This document shows, piece by piece, positions 44,272-52,391 of a stretch of DNA of 64,000 nt. The translations under genes were made by a program, and so were the position numbers. Position 1 is the first letter of the stretch, and each line of letters opens with the position of its first letter. Source of the stretch: DASPHG01 sp963849605 (GTDB taxonomy: Bacteria > Actinomycetota > Thermoleophilia > Solirubrobacterales > Thermoleophilaceae); contig CAWKHX010000015.1 of NCBI GenBank assembly GCA_963849605.1, forward strand, positions 806,001 through 870,000, given 5' to 3'. The notes beneath the pieces are model-generated. The model ran no database searches. It was given only the letters and a program-made list of their open reading frames with translations, and was not told the origin of the DNA.

Positions 44272-44910
44272 ATGAGCGGAACGGACGGACCACGCAGCGT
44301 CAAGATCGGGGCGGACGAGCGCACCGGTTGGTCCTCGGAGCGGCCAAAGCGCGCCGGGGGGCCGGACCGGCCGCCCGACATCTCCGTGCGCTGCAAGGTG
44401 CTGCGTCCCGCGGAGGCGCTCAGGTACTCGCCCGGCAGCCTGCTCCTGATCGCGTCGGCGTCCGAGGAGGACCGGGAGGCGCTCGCCGAACGCGTGGTCG
44501 AGCAGCAGGGAGCTCTGCTCTCGACGGCCAAGGTGCGAGAGCTGCTCGCCGGGCGCGTCTCCGACGAGGAGATGGAGGCCCGTGCCGCCCAACTGCTCGA
44601 TGCGGCCGTCTCAAAGCGGCTCGGCGCCAACGACAGCACGGTGGTCGTCACAAGCGGCCTCGACCCCGCGGAGCGCGAGCGGCTCGCGCGGCTGGCGGCG
44701 GCGGCAAAGCGTCCGCGACACCTGATCCTGGTCGAGACCGCGCGCGGGAAGGTCAGCGAGGACGACCTCGCGCCGCTGAACGAGCTGCGCCGGCGGTTGG
44801 ATGCCGGCGAGCTCGGCGCTGAGGGCTTCGACACGGCGCTCAGGCTGGGCGGCGATTCGATCGCGGAGCTGAAGCGGATCGTCTTCCGCCCGCCGCCCCG
44901 GGACGATTAG
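44272..44910 (+). CDS. Kinase-like protein lacking a P-loop
   Basis: 212 residues from ATG 44272. The segment SPGSLLLIASASEEDREALA is where a Walker A loop would sit in polynucleotide-kinase-like proteins, but the Gly-Lys-Ser signature is absent. The distal part (RHLILVETARGKVSEDDLAP, LNELRRRLDAGELGAEGFDT, LRLGGDSIAELKRIVF) resembles the end of that family. Probably a degenerate P-loop protein; function unknown. It ends in ATTAG, overlapping the presumed ATT start of the next gene. Confidence 0.65.
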   Translation: MSGTDGPRSVKIGADERTGWSSERPKRAGGPDRPPDISVRCKVLRPAEALRYSPGSLLLIASASEEDREALAERVVEQQGALLSTAKVRELLAGRVSDEEMEARAAQLLDAAVSKRLGANDSTVVVTSGLDPAERERLARLAAAAKRPRHLILVETARGKVSEDDLAPLNELRRRLDAGELGAEGFDTALRLGGDSIAELKRIVFRPPPRDD

Positions 44911-46240
44911 CGACGACCTCGACGTAGCGGTCGTAGGCGCGGGCCTCAGCGGCCTGACAGCGGCAAGGGAGTTGAAGCGGGCGGGCGCGTCCGTCGCCGT
45001 GATCGAGGCGCGCGACCGTGTCGGCGGCAAGATGCACACCGTCTCGATCGACGGCTGTTCCGTCGACCTCGGCGCACACTGGGTCGGGCCGACACAGCGG
45101 CGCGTGCTCGGCCTGGCCGCGGAGCTCGGCGTCGAGGTGGAGAAGCAATACCTCGAAGGCCGCCACCTGATCACGCTCGGCGGCGAGCGCCACACGTTCA
45201 CCGGGCTGATCCCGCTCACGTCGGTGTACGGAACCGTCGAGACGATCCTCGGCGTCGCGCGCGTGGAAATCAGGCGGCGGCTTGTACGGAGGGCCGAGCC
45301 CTGGCGCTCCCGCAGCGCCGCGCGGCTCGACTCGTTCACGCTCGCGCACTGGATGCGCCGCGCCCGTTCGGCTGAGGCGCGTGCGATGTGGACGCTCACC
45401 GCCCGCACGGTGTTCGGCGCCGAGCCATCCGAGCTCTCGTTCCTCTACTTCCTCTGGTACGCCCAGTGCGCGGGCGGCGTGATGCAGCTGACCGACTTCG
45501 AGGGCGGCGCGCAGGACGCCCACCTCGCCGGCGGCACGCAGCAGCTGTGCGACCGTATCGCTGCCGAGCTCGGTGACGACGTGCTGCTCGGCTCGCCGGC
45601 GACGGCCATCAAGCACGACGCCGACGGTGTCTCGATCAAGGTGGGGAGACGCCGGCTCAAGGCTTCGAAGGCGGTCGTCGCGGTGTCACCCGCGCTCGCC
45701 GCCCGGATCGACTTCGACCCGGCGCTGCCGGCGCGCGACGCGCTCGGCCAGCGGATGCCCATGGGCGCCTACATGAAGGGCGTTGCGATCTACGACCGCG
45801 CGTGGTGGCGCGACCAGGGCCTCTCGGGGCTTGCGTTCGCGGACCACGGGCCGGTGCAGATGACGGTCGACGCGAGCCCGCCGGGAGGCGAGCCCGGAGT
45901 CCTCGTCGGTTTCGTGACGGGCGCGCCCGCACGTGCGGTCGCGACGCTCGAGCCGGACGCGCGCCGGCATGTCGTGCTCGAGGCGATGGCCGCCGCCACC
46001 GCCCCGGAGGCCGCGAACCCGCGCAGCTATCGCGACTTCAACTGGCTCGAGGAACGATGGAGCCGCGGTGGCCCGGTGGGGCTGATGGGCCCCGGGACGC
46101 TCACGGGGCTCGGCCCGCTGCTGTGCGAGCCCGTCGGCCCGCTGCACTGGGCGGGCACCGACACCGCGACCGAGTGGAACGGCTACATGGAGGGCGCGAT
46201 CCAGGCTGGGGAACGCGCGGCCGCCGAGGCAGCGCGCTAG
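44906..46240 (+). CDS. Flavin-containing amine oxidase (apparent ATT start)
   Basis: FAD-dependent oxidase of the monoamine/putrescine oxidase family; about 444 residues. The nucleotide-binding motif VAVVGAGLSGLTAARELK lies upstream of every ATG, GTG or TTG in frame (the first is TTG 44972). The frame opens only at 44873, and ATT at 44906 overlaps the previous stop in ATTAG, giving ISDDLDVAVVGAG. Other motifs: IEARDRVGGKMHT, LGAHWVGPTQRRV, FLYFLWYAQCAGGVMQLTDF and the C-terminal LHWAGTDTATEWNGYMEGA. Substrate unknown. Confidence 0.85.
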   Translation: MSDDLDVAVVGAGLSGLTAARELKRAGASVAVIEARDRVGGKMHTVSIDGCSVDLGAHWVGPTQRRVLGLAAELGVEVEKQYLEGRHLITLGGERHTFTGLIPLTSVYGTVETILGVARVEIRRRLVRRAEPWRSRSAARLDSFTLAHWMRRARSAEARAMWTLTARTVFGAEPSELSFLYFLWYAQCAGGVMQLTDFEGGAQDAHLAGGTQQLCDRIAAELGDDVLLGSPATAIKHDADGVSIKVGRRRLKASKAVVAVSPALAARIDFDPALPARDALGQRMPMGAYMKGVAIYDRAWWRDQGLSGLAFADHGPVQMTVDASPPGGEPGVLVGFVTGAPARAVATLEPDARRHVVLEAMAAATAPEAANPRSYRDFNWLEERWSRGGPVGLMGPGTLTGLGPLLCEPVGPLHWAGTDTATEWNGYMEGAIQAGERAAAEAAR

Positions 46241-46704
46241 GCCGCGAGCTTCTCGACGCGGTAGCGGCGGGTCCCGCCGGGTGTCTCGACGGCGACCTCG
46301 TCCCCCTCCGCGCGCCCGAGCAGGGCCTCGGCGACCGGCGACTCCGATGACAGCTTGCCCTGGCCGAGGTTGGCCTCGGTCGGCCCGACGATCGTCCACG
46401 TGTGGACCTTGTCCGTCGTGAGGTCGCGCACCTCGGCTGTCGTGCCGAAGCTGAACGTGCCGTCGCTTGCGTCCGCCTCCACGACGACGGCGCTGCGCAG
46501 GCGTTCGCGCAGGCGAAGGATCTTCGTCTCGAGATGAGCCTGGTCCTCCTTGGCGATGTGGTACTCGGCGTTCTCCTTCAGGTCGCCCAGCGAGCGTGCC
46601 GCCTCGATGCGGCGCGACATTTCCTGGCGCCCCTTCGTCTCGAGCTCATGGAGGTCGGCCTTCAGCGCTTCGAGGCCTTCTGGCGTGATCGACTCGGTTG
46701 TCAC
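46237..46704 (-). CDS. greA: Transcription elongation factor GreA
   Basis: 155 residues. Rescues backtracked RNA polymerase by stimulating transcript cleavage. N-terminal coiled coil with the acidic tip SLGDLKENAEYHIAKE and C-terminal FKBP-like domain (VGPTEANLGQGKLSSESPVA, LLGRAEGDEVAVETPGG). GTG at 46704 gives the family N-terminus; GTG 46713 is an alternative. Its stop overlaps that of the amine oxidase in a CTAG palindrome. Divergent from the SRPBCC gene. Confidence 0.94.
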   Translation of the reverse strand: MTTESITPEGLEALKADLHELETKGRQEMSRRIEAARSLGDLKENAEYHIAKEDQAHLETKILRLRERLRSAVVVEADASDGTFSFGTTAEVRDLTTDKVHTWTIVGPTEANLGQGKLSSESPVAEALLGRAEGDEVAVETPGGTRRYRVEKLAA

Positions 46705-46730
46705 CCCCCGCACGCTAGTACGCTCGTCAT

Positions 46731-47177
46731 ATGGGCCTGATCAAGGGCGATCGCTCGGTTGAGGTCGACGCGCCGATCGAGCGCTGCTTCGAGATCGCGG
46801 CGAACATCGAGGCGGCGCCGGAATGGCAGGGATCGCTCCAGGACGTCGAGGTGCTCGAACGCGACGGCGACAAGCGCGCGACGCTGGTCGAGACGAAGTC
46901 CGACGCGAAGGTCAAGAGCGTGCGCGCGCTGCTGCGCTTCAGCTACGACCAGCCGACGCGGATCGAGTGGATCCAGGAGAAGGGGGACACCAAGTCGCTG
47001 CGCGGCTGGTGGGACTTCGAAGACCTCGGCAGCGGCCGTACGCGCGCGACCTACGCGCTCGAGACCGACCCGGGTCGCATCCTCGGGATGCTGCTGCGCG
47101 GCCCCGCCGAGGCGGCGGTGCGTGACTTCCTGCTCGGCGGCGCCGCCGAGGGGCTGAAGCAGCAGGCGGAGAGCTGA
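46731..47177 (+). CDS. SRPBCC (START-like) ligand-binding protein
   Basis: 148 residues with the helix-grip fold pattern: GDRSVEVDAPIERCFEIAAN, EWQGSLQDVEVLERDG, LRFSYDQPTRIEWIQEKGD and a C-terminal helix (EAAVRDFLLGGAAEGLKQQA). Typical of polyketide cyclase/dehydrase or lipid-transfer proteins. It directly precedes the P450 gene with one base between them, suggesting a shared lipid or terpenoid substrate. Confidence 0.85.
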   Translation: MGLIKGDRSVEVDAPIERCFEIAANIEAAPEWQGSLQDVEVLERDGDKRATLVETKSDAKVKSVRALLRFSYDQPTRIEWIQEKGDTKSLRGWWDFEDLGSGRTRATYALETDPGRILGMLLRGPAEAAVRDFLLGGAAEGLKQQAES

Positions 47178-47178
47178 C

Positions 47179-48417
47179 GTGGAGCCAACCGCCAGCAGCG
47201 ACCTCCAGGCCGTCAACGTCACCGAGCGCGAGCACTGGGAGGAGGGACCGCCGTACGAGCTGTTCAAGCGGCTGCGGAGCGAGTGTCCCGTCCACTGGAC
47301 CGAGGAGATCACCGAATACCCGGGCGAGGCGGGCTACTGGTCGGTGACGACGGCCGACGACATCCACGCGGTCAGCCGCGACTGGGAGACGTACTCATCC
47401 GAGCTCGGTGGGGTCACCGCCGTGACCAACGTCTTCCCGCTCGAGCTCACGCGCGCGATGTTCATCGGGATGGACCCGCCTAAGCACGACCGGATCAAGG
47501 CCCTGTTCCAGAAGGGCTTCACGCCGAAGCGGATCGCCGACCACGAGGACGAGATCCGCGCGATCACGATCGACGTGCTCGACAGGCTCGAGGGTAAGGA
47601 GTCGGCAGAGCTCGTCTTCGACGTCGCGCAGCCGGTCGTCTCGCGCGTGATCGGCAGCTTCATGGGCATTCCGCCGGAGGACGACGCGCTGTGGGCCGAC
47701 ATGATGAACGCGGCGCTGGGCGCGGGCGACCCCGACCTGAACCCGGGCGGAGTCGAGAGCGTCGTCGCCGAGATCATCCCCGAGATCTTCCGCCGCTGTA
47801 ACGAGATGATCGCGGCGCGGCGCGAGAACCCGACGGACGATCTGACCAGCGTGCTCGTGCACGCCGAGATCGACGGGGAGAAGCTCGAGGAGCACGAGAT
47901 CGTCATGGGCTTCTTCCTGCTCGTCGCGGCGGGCAACGACAGCACGAAGGCCACTTACTGCAGCGCGATGAAGGCGCTGATGGACCATCCCGAGGAGCGG
48001 CAGAAGCTGATCGACGACCCGTCGCTGGTCCCGAGCGCGGTCGAGGAGGCGCTGCGGATGTTCCCGGCGTTCGCCCATTTCCGCCGGACGGCGACGTGTC
48101 CCGTGCATCTCAACGGCGCGGACATCAAGGAGGGCGAGAAGGTCGTCATGTGGTACGTCTCGTCGAACCGCGACGAGACGAAGTTCGAGGATCCCGAGCG
48201 CTTCGACGTGACTCGCAGCCCGAACGACCACCAGGCGTTCGGCGCGGGCGGCCGCCACTTTTGCCTCGGCACCGCGCTCGCGCGGCTCGAGCTCAACATC
48301 CTGCTCGAGGAGACGCTGAAGCGCTACCCGCAGATGGAGCAGGCGGGTGACTCCGCCTACGCGGAGTCACCCTTCATCAATCAGCTCAAGACGCTGCCGG
48401 TCCGGCTGACGCCTTAG
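47179..48417 (+). CDS. Cytochrome P450
   Basis: 412 residues, GTG start. The heme ligand is Cys362 in FGAGGRHFCLGTALAR; the I-helix motif is VAAGNDSTK (Asp-Ser in place of Asp-Thr); ExxR is in VEEALRMFPAFAHFRR. Overall it resembles the CYP125/CYP142 and linalool-type soluble bacterial P450s that oxidise steroid side chains, fatty acids or terpenes. A ferredoxin gene is not adjacent. Co-transcription with the SRPBCC gene is likely. Confidence 0.93.
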   Translation: MEPTASSDLQAVNVTEREHWEEGPPYELFKRLRSECPVHWTEEITEYPGEAGYWSVTTADDIHAVSRDWETYSSELGGVTAVTNVFPLELTRAMFIGMDPPKHDRIKALFQKGFTPKRIADHEDEIRAITIDVLDRLEGKESAELVFDVAQPVVSRVIGSFMGIPPEDDALWADMMNAALGAGDPDLNPGGVESVVAEIIPEIFRRCNEMIAARRENPTDDLTSVLVHAEIDGEKLEEHEIVMGFFLLVAAGNDSTKATYCSAMKALMDHPEERQKLIDDPSLVPSAVEEALRMFPAFAHFRRTATCPVHLNGADIKEGEKVVMWYVSSNRDETKFEDPERFDVTRSPNDHQAFGAGGRHFCLGTALARLELNILLEETLKRYPQMEQAGDSAYAESPFINQLKTLPVRLTP

Positions 48418-48854
48418 CCGGCCTGGCCGGCCATCTCGGGCGTGAGTCCGAGCTGGGCCATGAAGCCGGCGTTGTCCCAGTTGTCCCACGTCTCGACGAT
48501 CTTGCCGTCGGAGTCGAAGCGGTCGATCGAGTTCCCGGTGATCTCCATCTTCTTGCCGGTCGCCGGCATGCCGGCCAGCTCTCCGTCGTTCGTGCCCCGC
48601 GCCGTCCAGCGCGCAGCGACGCGGTCCTCGGTCGCGAAGACGTCCTCGAACGTGACGCGGAGGTCAGACATGGCGGTGCGGTACCTCGCCACGCGCTCCT
48701 TGAGCACCTCCGTGCCTTTCAGGTCCTCGGGCTCCGCGGGGTCGTGAGTGACGATGTCCGGCGAGCAGAGCTCGTCGATGACCTCCAGCCTACCTTCGTT
48801 GAAGGCCTCTTCGGTCACGCGCCTCGCGGCCGCTGCGTTCGCCTCAGCAGACAT
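48414..48854 (-). CDS. SnoaL-like polyketide cyclase-fold protein
   Basis: 146 residues from ATG 48854, preceded by AAAGGAG. NTF2-like fold with FNEGRLEVIDELCSPDIVTH, VFATEDRVAARWTARGTNDG and GNSIDRFDSDGKIVETWDNW, the ester-cyclase type. Converges on the P450 with a 4 bp overlap. Could act on a related small molecule; no direct evidence. Confidence 0.88.
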   Translation of the reverse strand: MSAEANAAAARRVTEEAFNEGRLEVIDELCSPDIVTHDPAEPEDLKGTEVLKERVARYRTAMSDLRVTFEDVFATEDRVAARWTARGTNDGELAGMPATGKKMEITGNSIDRFDSDGKIVETWDNWDNAGFMAQLGLTPEMAGQAG

Positions 48855-48942
48855 GCGAGCTCCTTTCGGTTGGGGCCAGTCCTCCCGAGGCGATCCTACG
48901 CCCGGCGCGAGGGGTGAGCAAGCTGCGGGAGAATCTAGGTCG

Positions 48943-50412
48943 ATGAGACAGCTGACCAGCCTCGACGCGCAGTTCCTCGCGCTGGAGACCCCGCGCCAGA
49001 CGGGGCATGTGGGCGGCGTCGCGATCCTCGACCCGTCCACCGCGCCGGGCGGCACGCTCGACTACCGCGACGTGAAGCGGCTGCTCGAGGAGCGCCTGCC
49101 GCTCCTGCCGCCGTTCCGCTGGCGGCTCGCCGAGGTGCCGTTCGGGCTCGACTACCCGTACTGGGTGGACGACCAGGACTTCGATTTGGATTTCCACGTG
49201 CGCGAGCTCGCCCTGCCCGCACCCGGCAGCGACCAGCAGCTCGCCGAGCAGGTCGCGCGCATCTTCGCGCGCCCGCTCGACCGCTCCCGGCCGCTGTGGG
49301 AGCTGTACGTGATCCAAGGGCTGCCGAACGGATACGTCGCCGCTCTGACGAAGATCCACCACGCGCTGATCGACGGCCTGTCCGGCGCCGAGATCATGGG
49401 CCTGCTGCTCGACCTGGAGCCCACAGGCCGCGAGCTGCCTCCGGCGCCGGAGCGGGAGCGCGAGGCCAAGCCGGGGGACGTCGAGATGCTCGGCCGCGGC
49501 CTGCTCGGGCTGCCCCGCTACCCGCTGCGCGCGATCCGGTCGCTGCCGCGGGCCGTGCCGAACCTTGAGGACACCCCGTTCGGGACGCTGCCGGGCGCGA
49601 CGTCGCTCGGACGCCTCGCCGCGCGGGCCCGCGGAGTGGTGACCGGCGACGGCGCGGGGCCGGGGACGTCGCTGCGCGCACCGAAGACGTCGTTCAACGG
49701 CCGCGTCTCGGCACACCGCCGTTTCGCGTTCGGCCAGCTCGCGCTCGACGACGTCAAAGCTGCGAAGAACGCGCACGGCTGCACGGTGAACGACGTGGTG
49801 GTGTCGATTTGCGCGGGCGTCGTGCGGCGCTGGCTGGTCGAGCACTCCGAGCTGCCGACCGAACCGCTCGTCGCGCAGATCCCGGTCTCGGTCCGCACGA
49901 CCGAGCAGACAGGCACCTACGGCAACCGGATCATGCTGATGAGCGCGCCGCTGTTCACGAACGTCGCGGACCCCGTCGAGCGGCTCATGCTCACTCATGC
50001 AGCGATGGGCGACATGAAGCAGCGCCACAAGGCGCTGCCGGCGGAGCTGCTCCAGGACGCGAACCACTTCATCCCGCCGGCCGTCTTCTCACGCGCGGCG
50101 CGCGCCACCTTCCGGCTGGCGACGTCCAGTCCCGGCCGCCCCACGTGGAACCTCGTCATCTCGAACGTGCCTGGCCCACAGTTCCCGCTCTACATGGCGG
50201 GGGCCGAGCTGCAGGCGAATTACCCCGTGTCCGTCATTACAGATGGGATGGGGCTGAACATCACGGTCATGAGCTACAGGGGGGCCATGGACTTCGGGAT
50301 CGTCGCCGACCGGGACCAGATGTCCGACGTCTGGGGCCTGATCGAATGGCTCGGGGACGAGCTGGAGGCTCTAAAGCCAGCCGGCGAGCCCCAGACCGAC
50401 TCCGAGCGCTAG
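48943..50412 (+). CDS. Wax ester synthase/diacylglycerol acyltransferase (WS/DGAT)
   Basis: 489 residues from ATG 48943. Transfers acyl-CoA to fatty alcohols or diacylglycerol to make storage lipids. The catalytic motif is IHHALIDGLSG (H139, H140, D144, G145), and PLWELYVIQGLPNG, NDVVVSICAGVVRRWLVEH and NLVISNVPGPQFPLYMAGA are the other conserved blocks of the actinobacterial family. Consistent with the lipid-handling theme of nearby genes and the MCE cassette. Its 3' end overlaps the convergent membrane protein by 42 bp. Confidence 0.94.
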   Translation: MRQLTSLDAQFLALETPRQTGHVGGVAILDPSTAPGGTLDYRDVKRLLEERLPLLPPFRWRLAEVPFGLDYPYWVDDQDFDLDFHVRELALPAPGSDQQLAEQVARIFARPLDRSRPLWELYVIQGLPNGYVAALTKIHHALIDGLSGAEIMGLLLDLEPTGRELPPAPEREREAKPGDVEMLGRGLLGLPRYPLRAIRSLPRAVPNLEDTPFGTLPGATSLGRLAARARGVVTGDGAGPGTSLRAPKTSFNGRVSAHRRFAFGQLALDDVKAAKNAHGCTVNDVVVSICAGVVRRWLVEHSELPTEPLVAQIPVSVRTTEQTGTYGNRIMLMSAPLFTNVADPVERLMLTHAAMGDMKQRHKALPAELLQDANHFIPPAVFSRAARATFRLATSSPGRPTWNLVISNVPGPQFPLYMAGAELQANYPVSVITDGMGLNITVMSYRGAMDFGIVADRDQMSDVWGLIEWLGDELEALKPAGEPQTDSER

Positions 50413-50994
50413 GTCGACCACCGCGATCGTGCCGACTACACGCAGCTGGCGCCGGTGGTCGGTGCCCATGTCGTAGACCCATGCCGCCACCGCGAAGAAC
50501 GTCGCGTAGCCGAACAGGATGATCACCGGGAACGTCTCGGTGTTCCACCACCAGTACTCCCACGTGAAGTAGCCGGTCCACTCGAGGAACAGCTCGACGA
50601 CCACGCAGAGCGTGGAGAAGGCGAAGATGAGCGGCACGCGGTATCCGCGCGGCGGGAGCGACTTGACGAACACGACGCCCGAGACCAGGAACAGCAGGCA
50701 GATCTCGATGTTCAGCCCGATCAGGATCAGGAAGCTCGTGTCGCCCGTGACCGTCCACAGCGGCGCGCGGTCGCTCGCATGGAAGATCGCCGAGTTGACG
50801 AGCTCGTTGAACCAGTCCATGAGCCAGAACGCGAGCCCGGCGAGGATGATGTCCCACCGGCGCCGCTCGACCTCGACCGCGTACACGTAGAGCGCGAGCC
50901 CCAGCAGCGTGACGGTGGACCACTGGAACGTGTCGCCGTCGCGCAGGATGTCGAGCGCCTCCTGCGCCTTCTCGGTTATCGCGAGAACGTCCAC
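50371..50994 (-). CDS. Polytopic membrane protein
   Basis: 207 residues with six predicted membrane helices, for example TVTLLGLALYVYAVEV, LILIGLNIEICLLFLVSGVV and TFPVIILFGYATFFAVAAWV. GTG start at 50994 overlaps the upstream secreted protein gene by 19 bp. Aromatic-rich loops (EWTGYFTWEYWWWN) are conspicuous. No family recognised; last gene of a minus-strand operon. Confidence 0.8.
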   Translation of the reverse strand: MDVLAITEKAQEALDILRDGDTFQWSTVTLLGLALYVYAVEVERRRWDIILAGLAFWLMDWFNELVNSAIFHASDRAPLWTVTGDTSFLILIGLNIEICLLFLVSGVVFVKSLPPRGYRVPLIFAFSTLCVVVELFLEWTGYFTWEYWWWNTETFPVIILFGYATFFAVAAWVYDMGTDHRRQLRVVGTIAVVDLALGVGLGLAGWL

Positions 50995-52391
50995 CCGAGC
51001 TCCTCGAGCGTGACCTCGTCACGGGTCGCCTGAACCGTGACCTCAGTGAACTTCCCGTCCTCCTCGACCGCGCCGAATTGCATCCGCGGCACGTCGTCGA
51101 GCCCCCGGCCGCGCGCCTGCTGGCGCAGGCCGTCCACGTGGTGCAGGATCAGCGTGCGCCCGTCACGCCGGATGCGCGCCGGCGAGCAGTAGACGTTGAA
51201 CCTCCGAAGGTCGCCGTAGCGGCGGTCCTCGCTGCGGCCGAGGCGGCGCCGCGACGTATCGCGGCGCGGGTTGCGCAGGCGCTTGCGGGTGAGCGGCAGG
51301 CCGGTCATGTGGAACTTCCAGCCGTCCGCGCTCGGGTCGGCCACGTCGCGCTCCCAGTAACCGGTCTCGCCGTGACGCCTGCCCTCGACGCGCAGGATGC
51401 GGTGCACGGCGTCGACGCCCGTCTTGTGGATCGAGATCGCCGAGGTGATCTTCGCCGGGATCTTCGGCTGCTCGACCCACCGGGCGGCGGGCAGCTGGAT
51501 CGGCGCCCCGTCGCCCTCGCCGCGCTGGTCCTCGTACGAGTAGTCGAAGAAGACCGGGTCGTGGCCCGAGATGTCGAAGTCGTAGAAGCGCGTGAACATG
51601 TCGCCGCGGCGCCCGATGACGAAAACATACGAGCCGCTCGCCGACAGGTTCACCGCCTTGAAGCGGCCACGGTGCGGCCCGCACATCTCGTAGCTCTCGT
51701 CGAGCGGCAGCCATGGGTCCCAGAACGTGATCCGCTGCCCGCCGCGCCGCAGCCCCCAGATGTGCGAGACCTTTCCGGACCCGATCGCGGTGCGGTTGCC
51801 GGCCGGGTCGGTCCAGTTCTCGTCCTCGAGCGGCGAGATGACCGACCACGACCACGCCCTGACCGGCGGCAGTGTGTAGCCGGGGCCGGTCCAGACCGGC
51901 GTGCCCCAGCGGTTCGTCCAGTTGAACGCCGTCGGGTCCTTCAGCGCGTTGTCCATCGTGTAGATGCGCCGTGAGGTGTCGAGCGCGATCAGCTCGTCGT
52001 CATCGAGCGAGATCGAGGCCACGCGGCCGTCGAAGCACAGCGGCAGCGGCAGCTGCCGCCACGGACCGCCCGCTTCGCGCGCGCGGACGTAGATGCGCCC
52101 CTCGCGCGTCGCGAATTCGTACAGGCGGTTGAAGCTCTCGGTCGGCGTTCGGAGGTCGAGCTCGGACGGCAGCAGGCCTGCGGGAGCCTCCGGCCAGGTC
52201 GCCGGCGGCTCCGCGCCGGACTCGGCCGGCACGTGGTCCGGCAGCCCGGCGGAGCCGCCCTGGAGGGACCTGCAGCTCTGCTCGACCGCGCCGCCCTCCA
52301 CCGGATCGGCCGGGTCCTGGGCAAAGGCGGCACTCGGGAGGAGCAGCGCAGCGACGGCAGCAGCGCTAGCCGAGTGCCATCCCCGGCGCAA
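50976..52391 (-). CDS. Secreted beta-rich protein
   Basis: 471 residues with TTG start at 52391, signal peptide (AAVAALLLPSAAFAQDP), and a mature part rich in Trp, Asp and Gly with repeated strands (RITFWDPWLPLDESYEMCGP, SYVFVIGRRGDMFTRFYDFD), suggesting a beta-propeller. The C-terminal region becomes strongly basic (RKRLRNPRRDTSRRRLG) and ends in LEELGWTFSR. It overlaps the upstream TPP-enzyme gene by 26 bp. Function unknown. Confidence 0.75.
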   Translation of the reverse strand: MRRGWHSASAAAVAALLLPSAAFAQDPADPVEGGAVEQSCRSLQGGSAGLPDHVPAESGAEPPATWPEAPAGLLPSELDLRTPTESFNRLYEFATREGRIYVRAREAGGPWRQLPLPLCFDGRVASISLDDDELIALDTSRRIYTMDNALKDPTAFNWTNRWGTPVWTGPGYTLPPVRAWSWSVISPLEDENWTDPAGNRTAIGSGKVSHIWGLRRGGQRITFWDPWLPLDESYEMCGPHRGRFKAVNLSASGSYVFVIGRRGDMFTRFYDFDISGHDPVFFDYSYEDQRGEGDGAPIQLPAARWVEQPKIPAKITSAISIHKTGVDAVHRILRVEGRRHGETGYWERDVADPSADGWKFHMTGLPLTRKRLRNPRRDTSRRRLGRSEDRRYGDLRRFNVYCSPARIRRDGRTLILHHVDGLRQQARGRGLDDVPRMQFGAVEEDGKFTEVTVQATRDEVTLEELGWTFSR

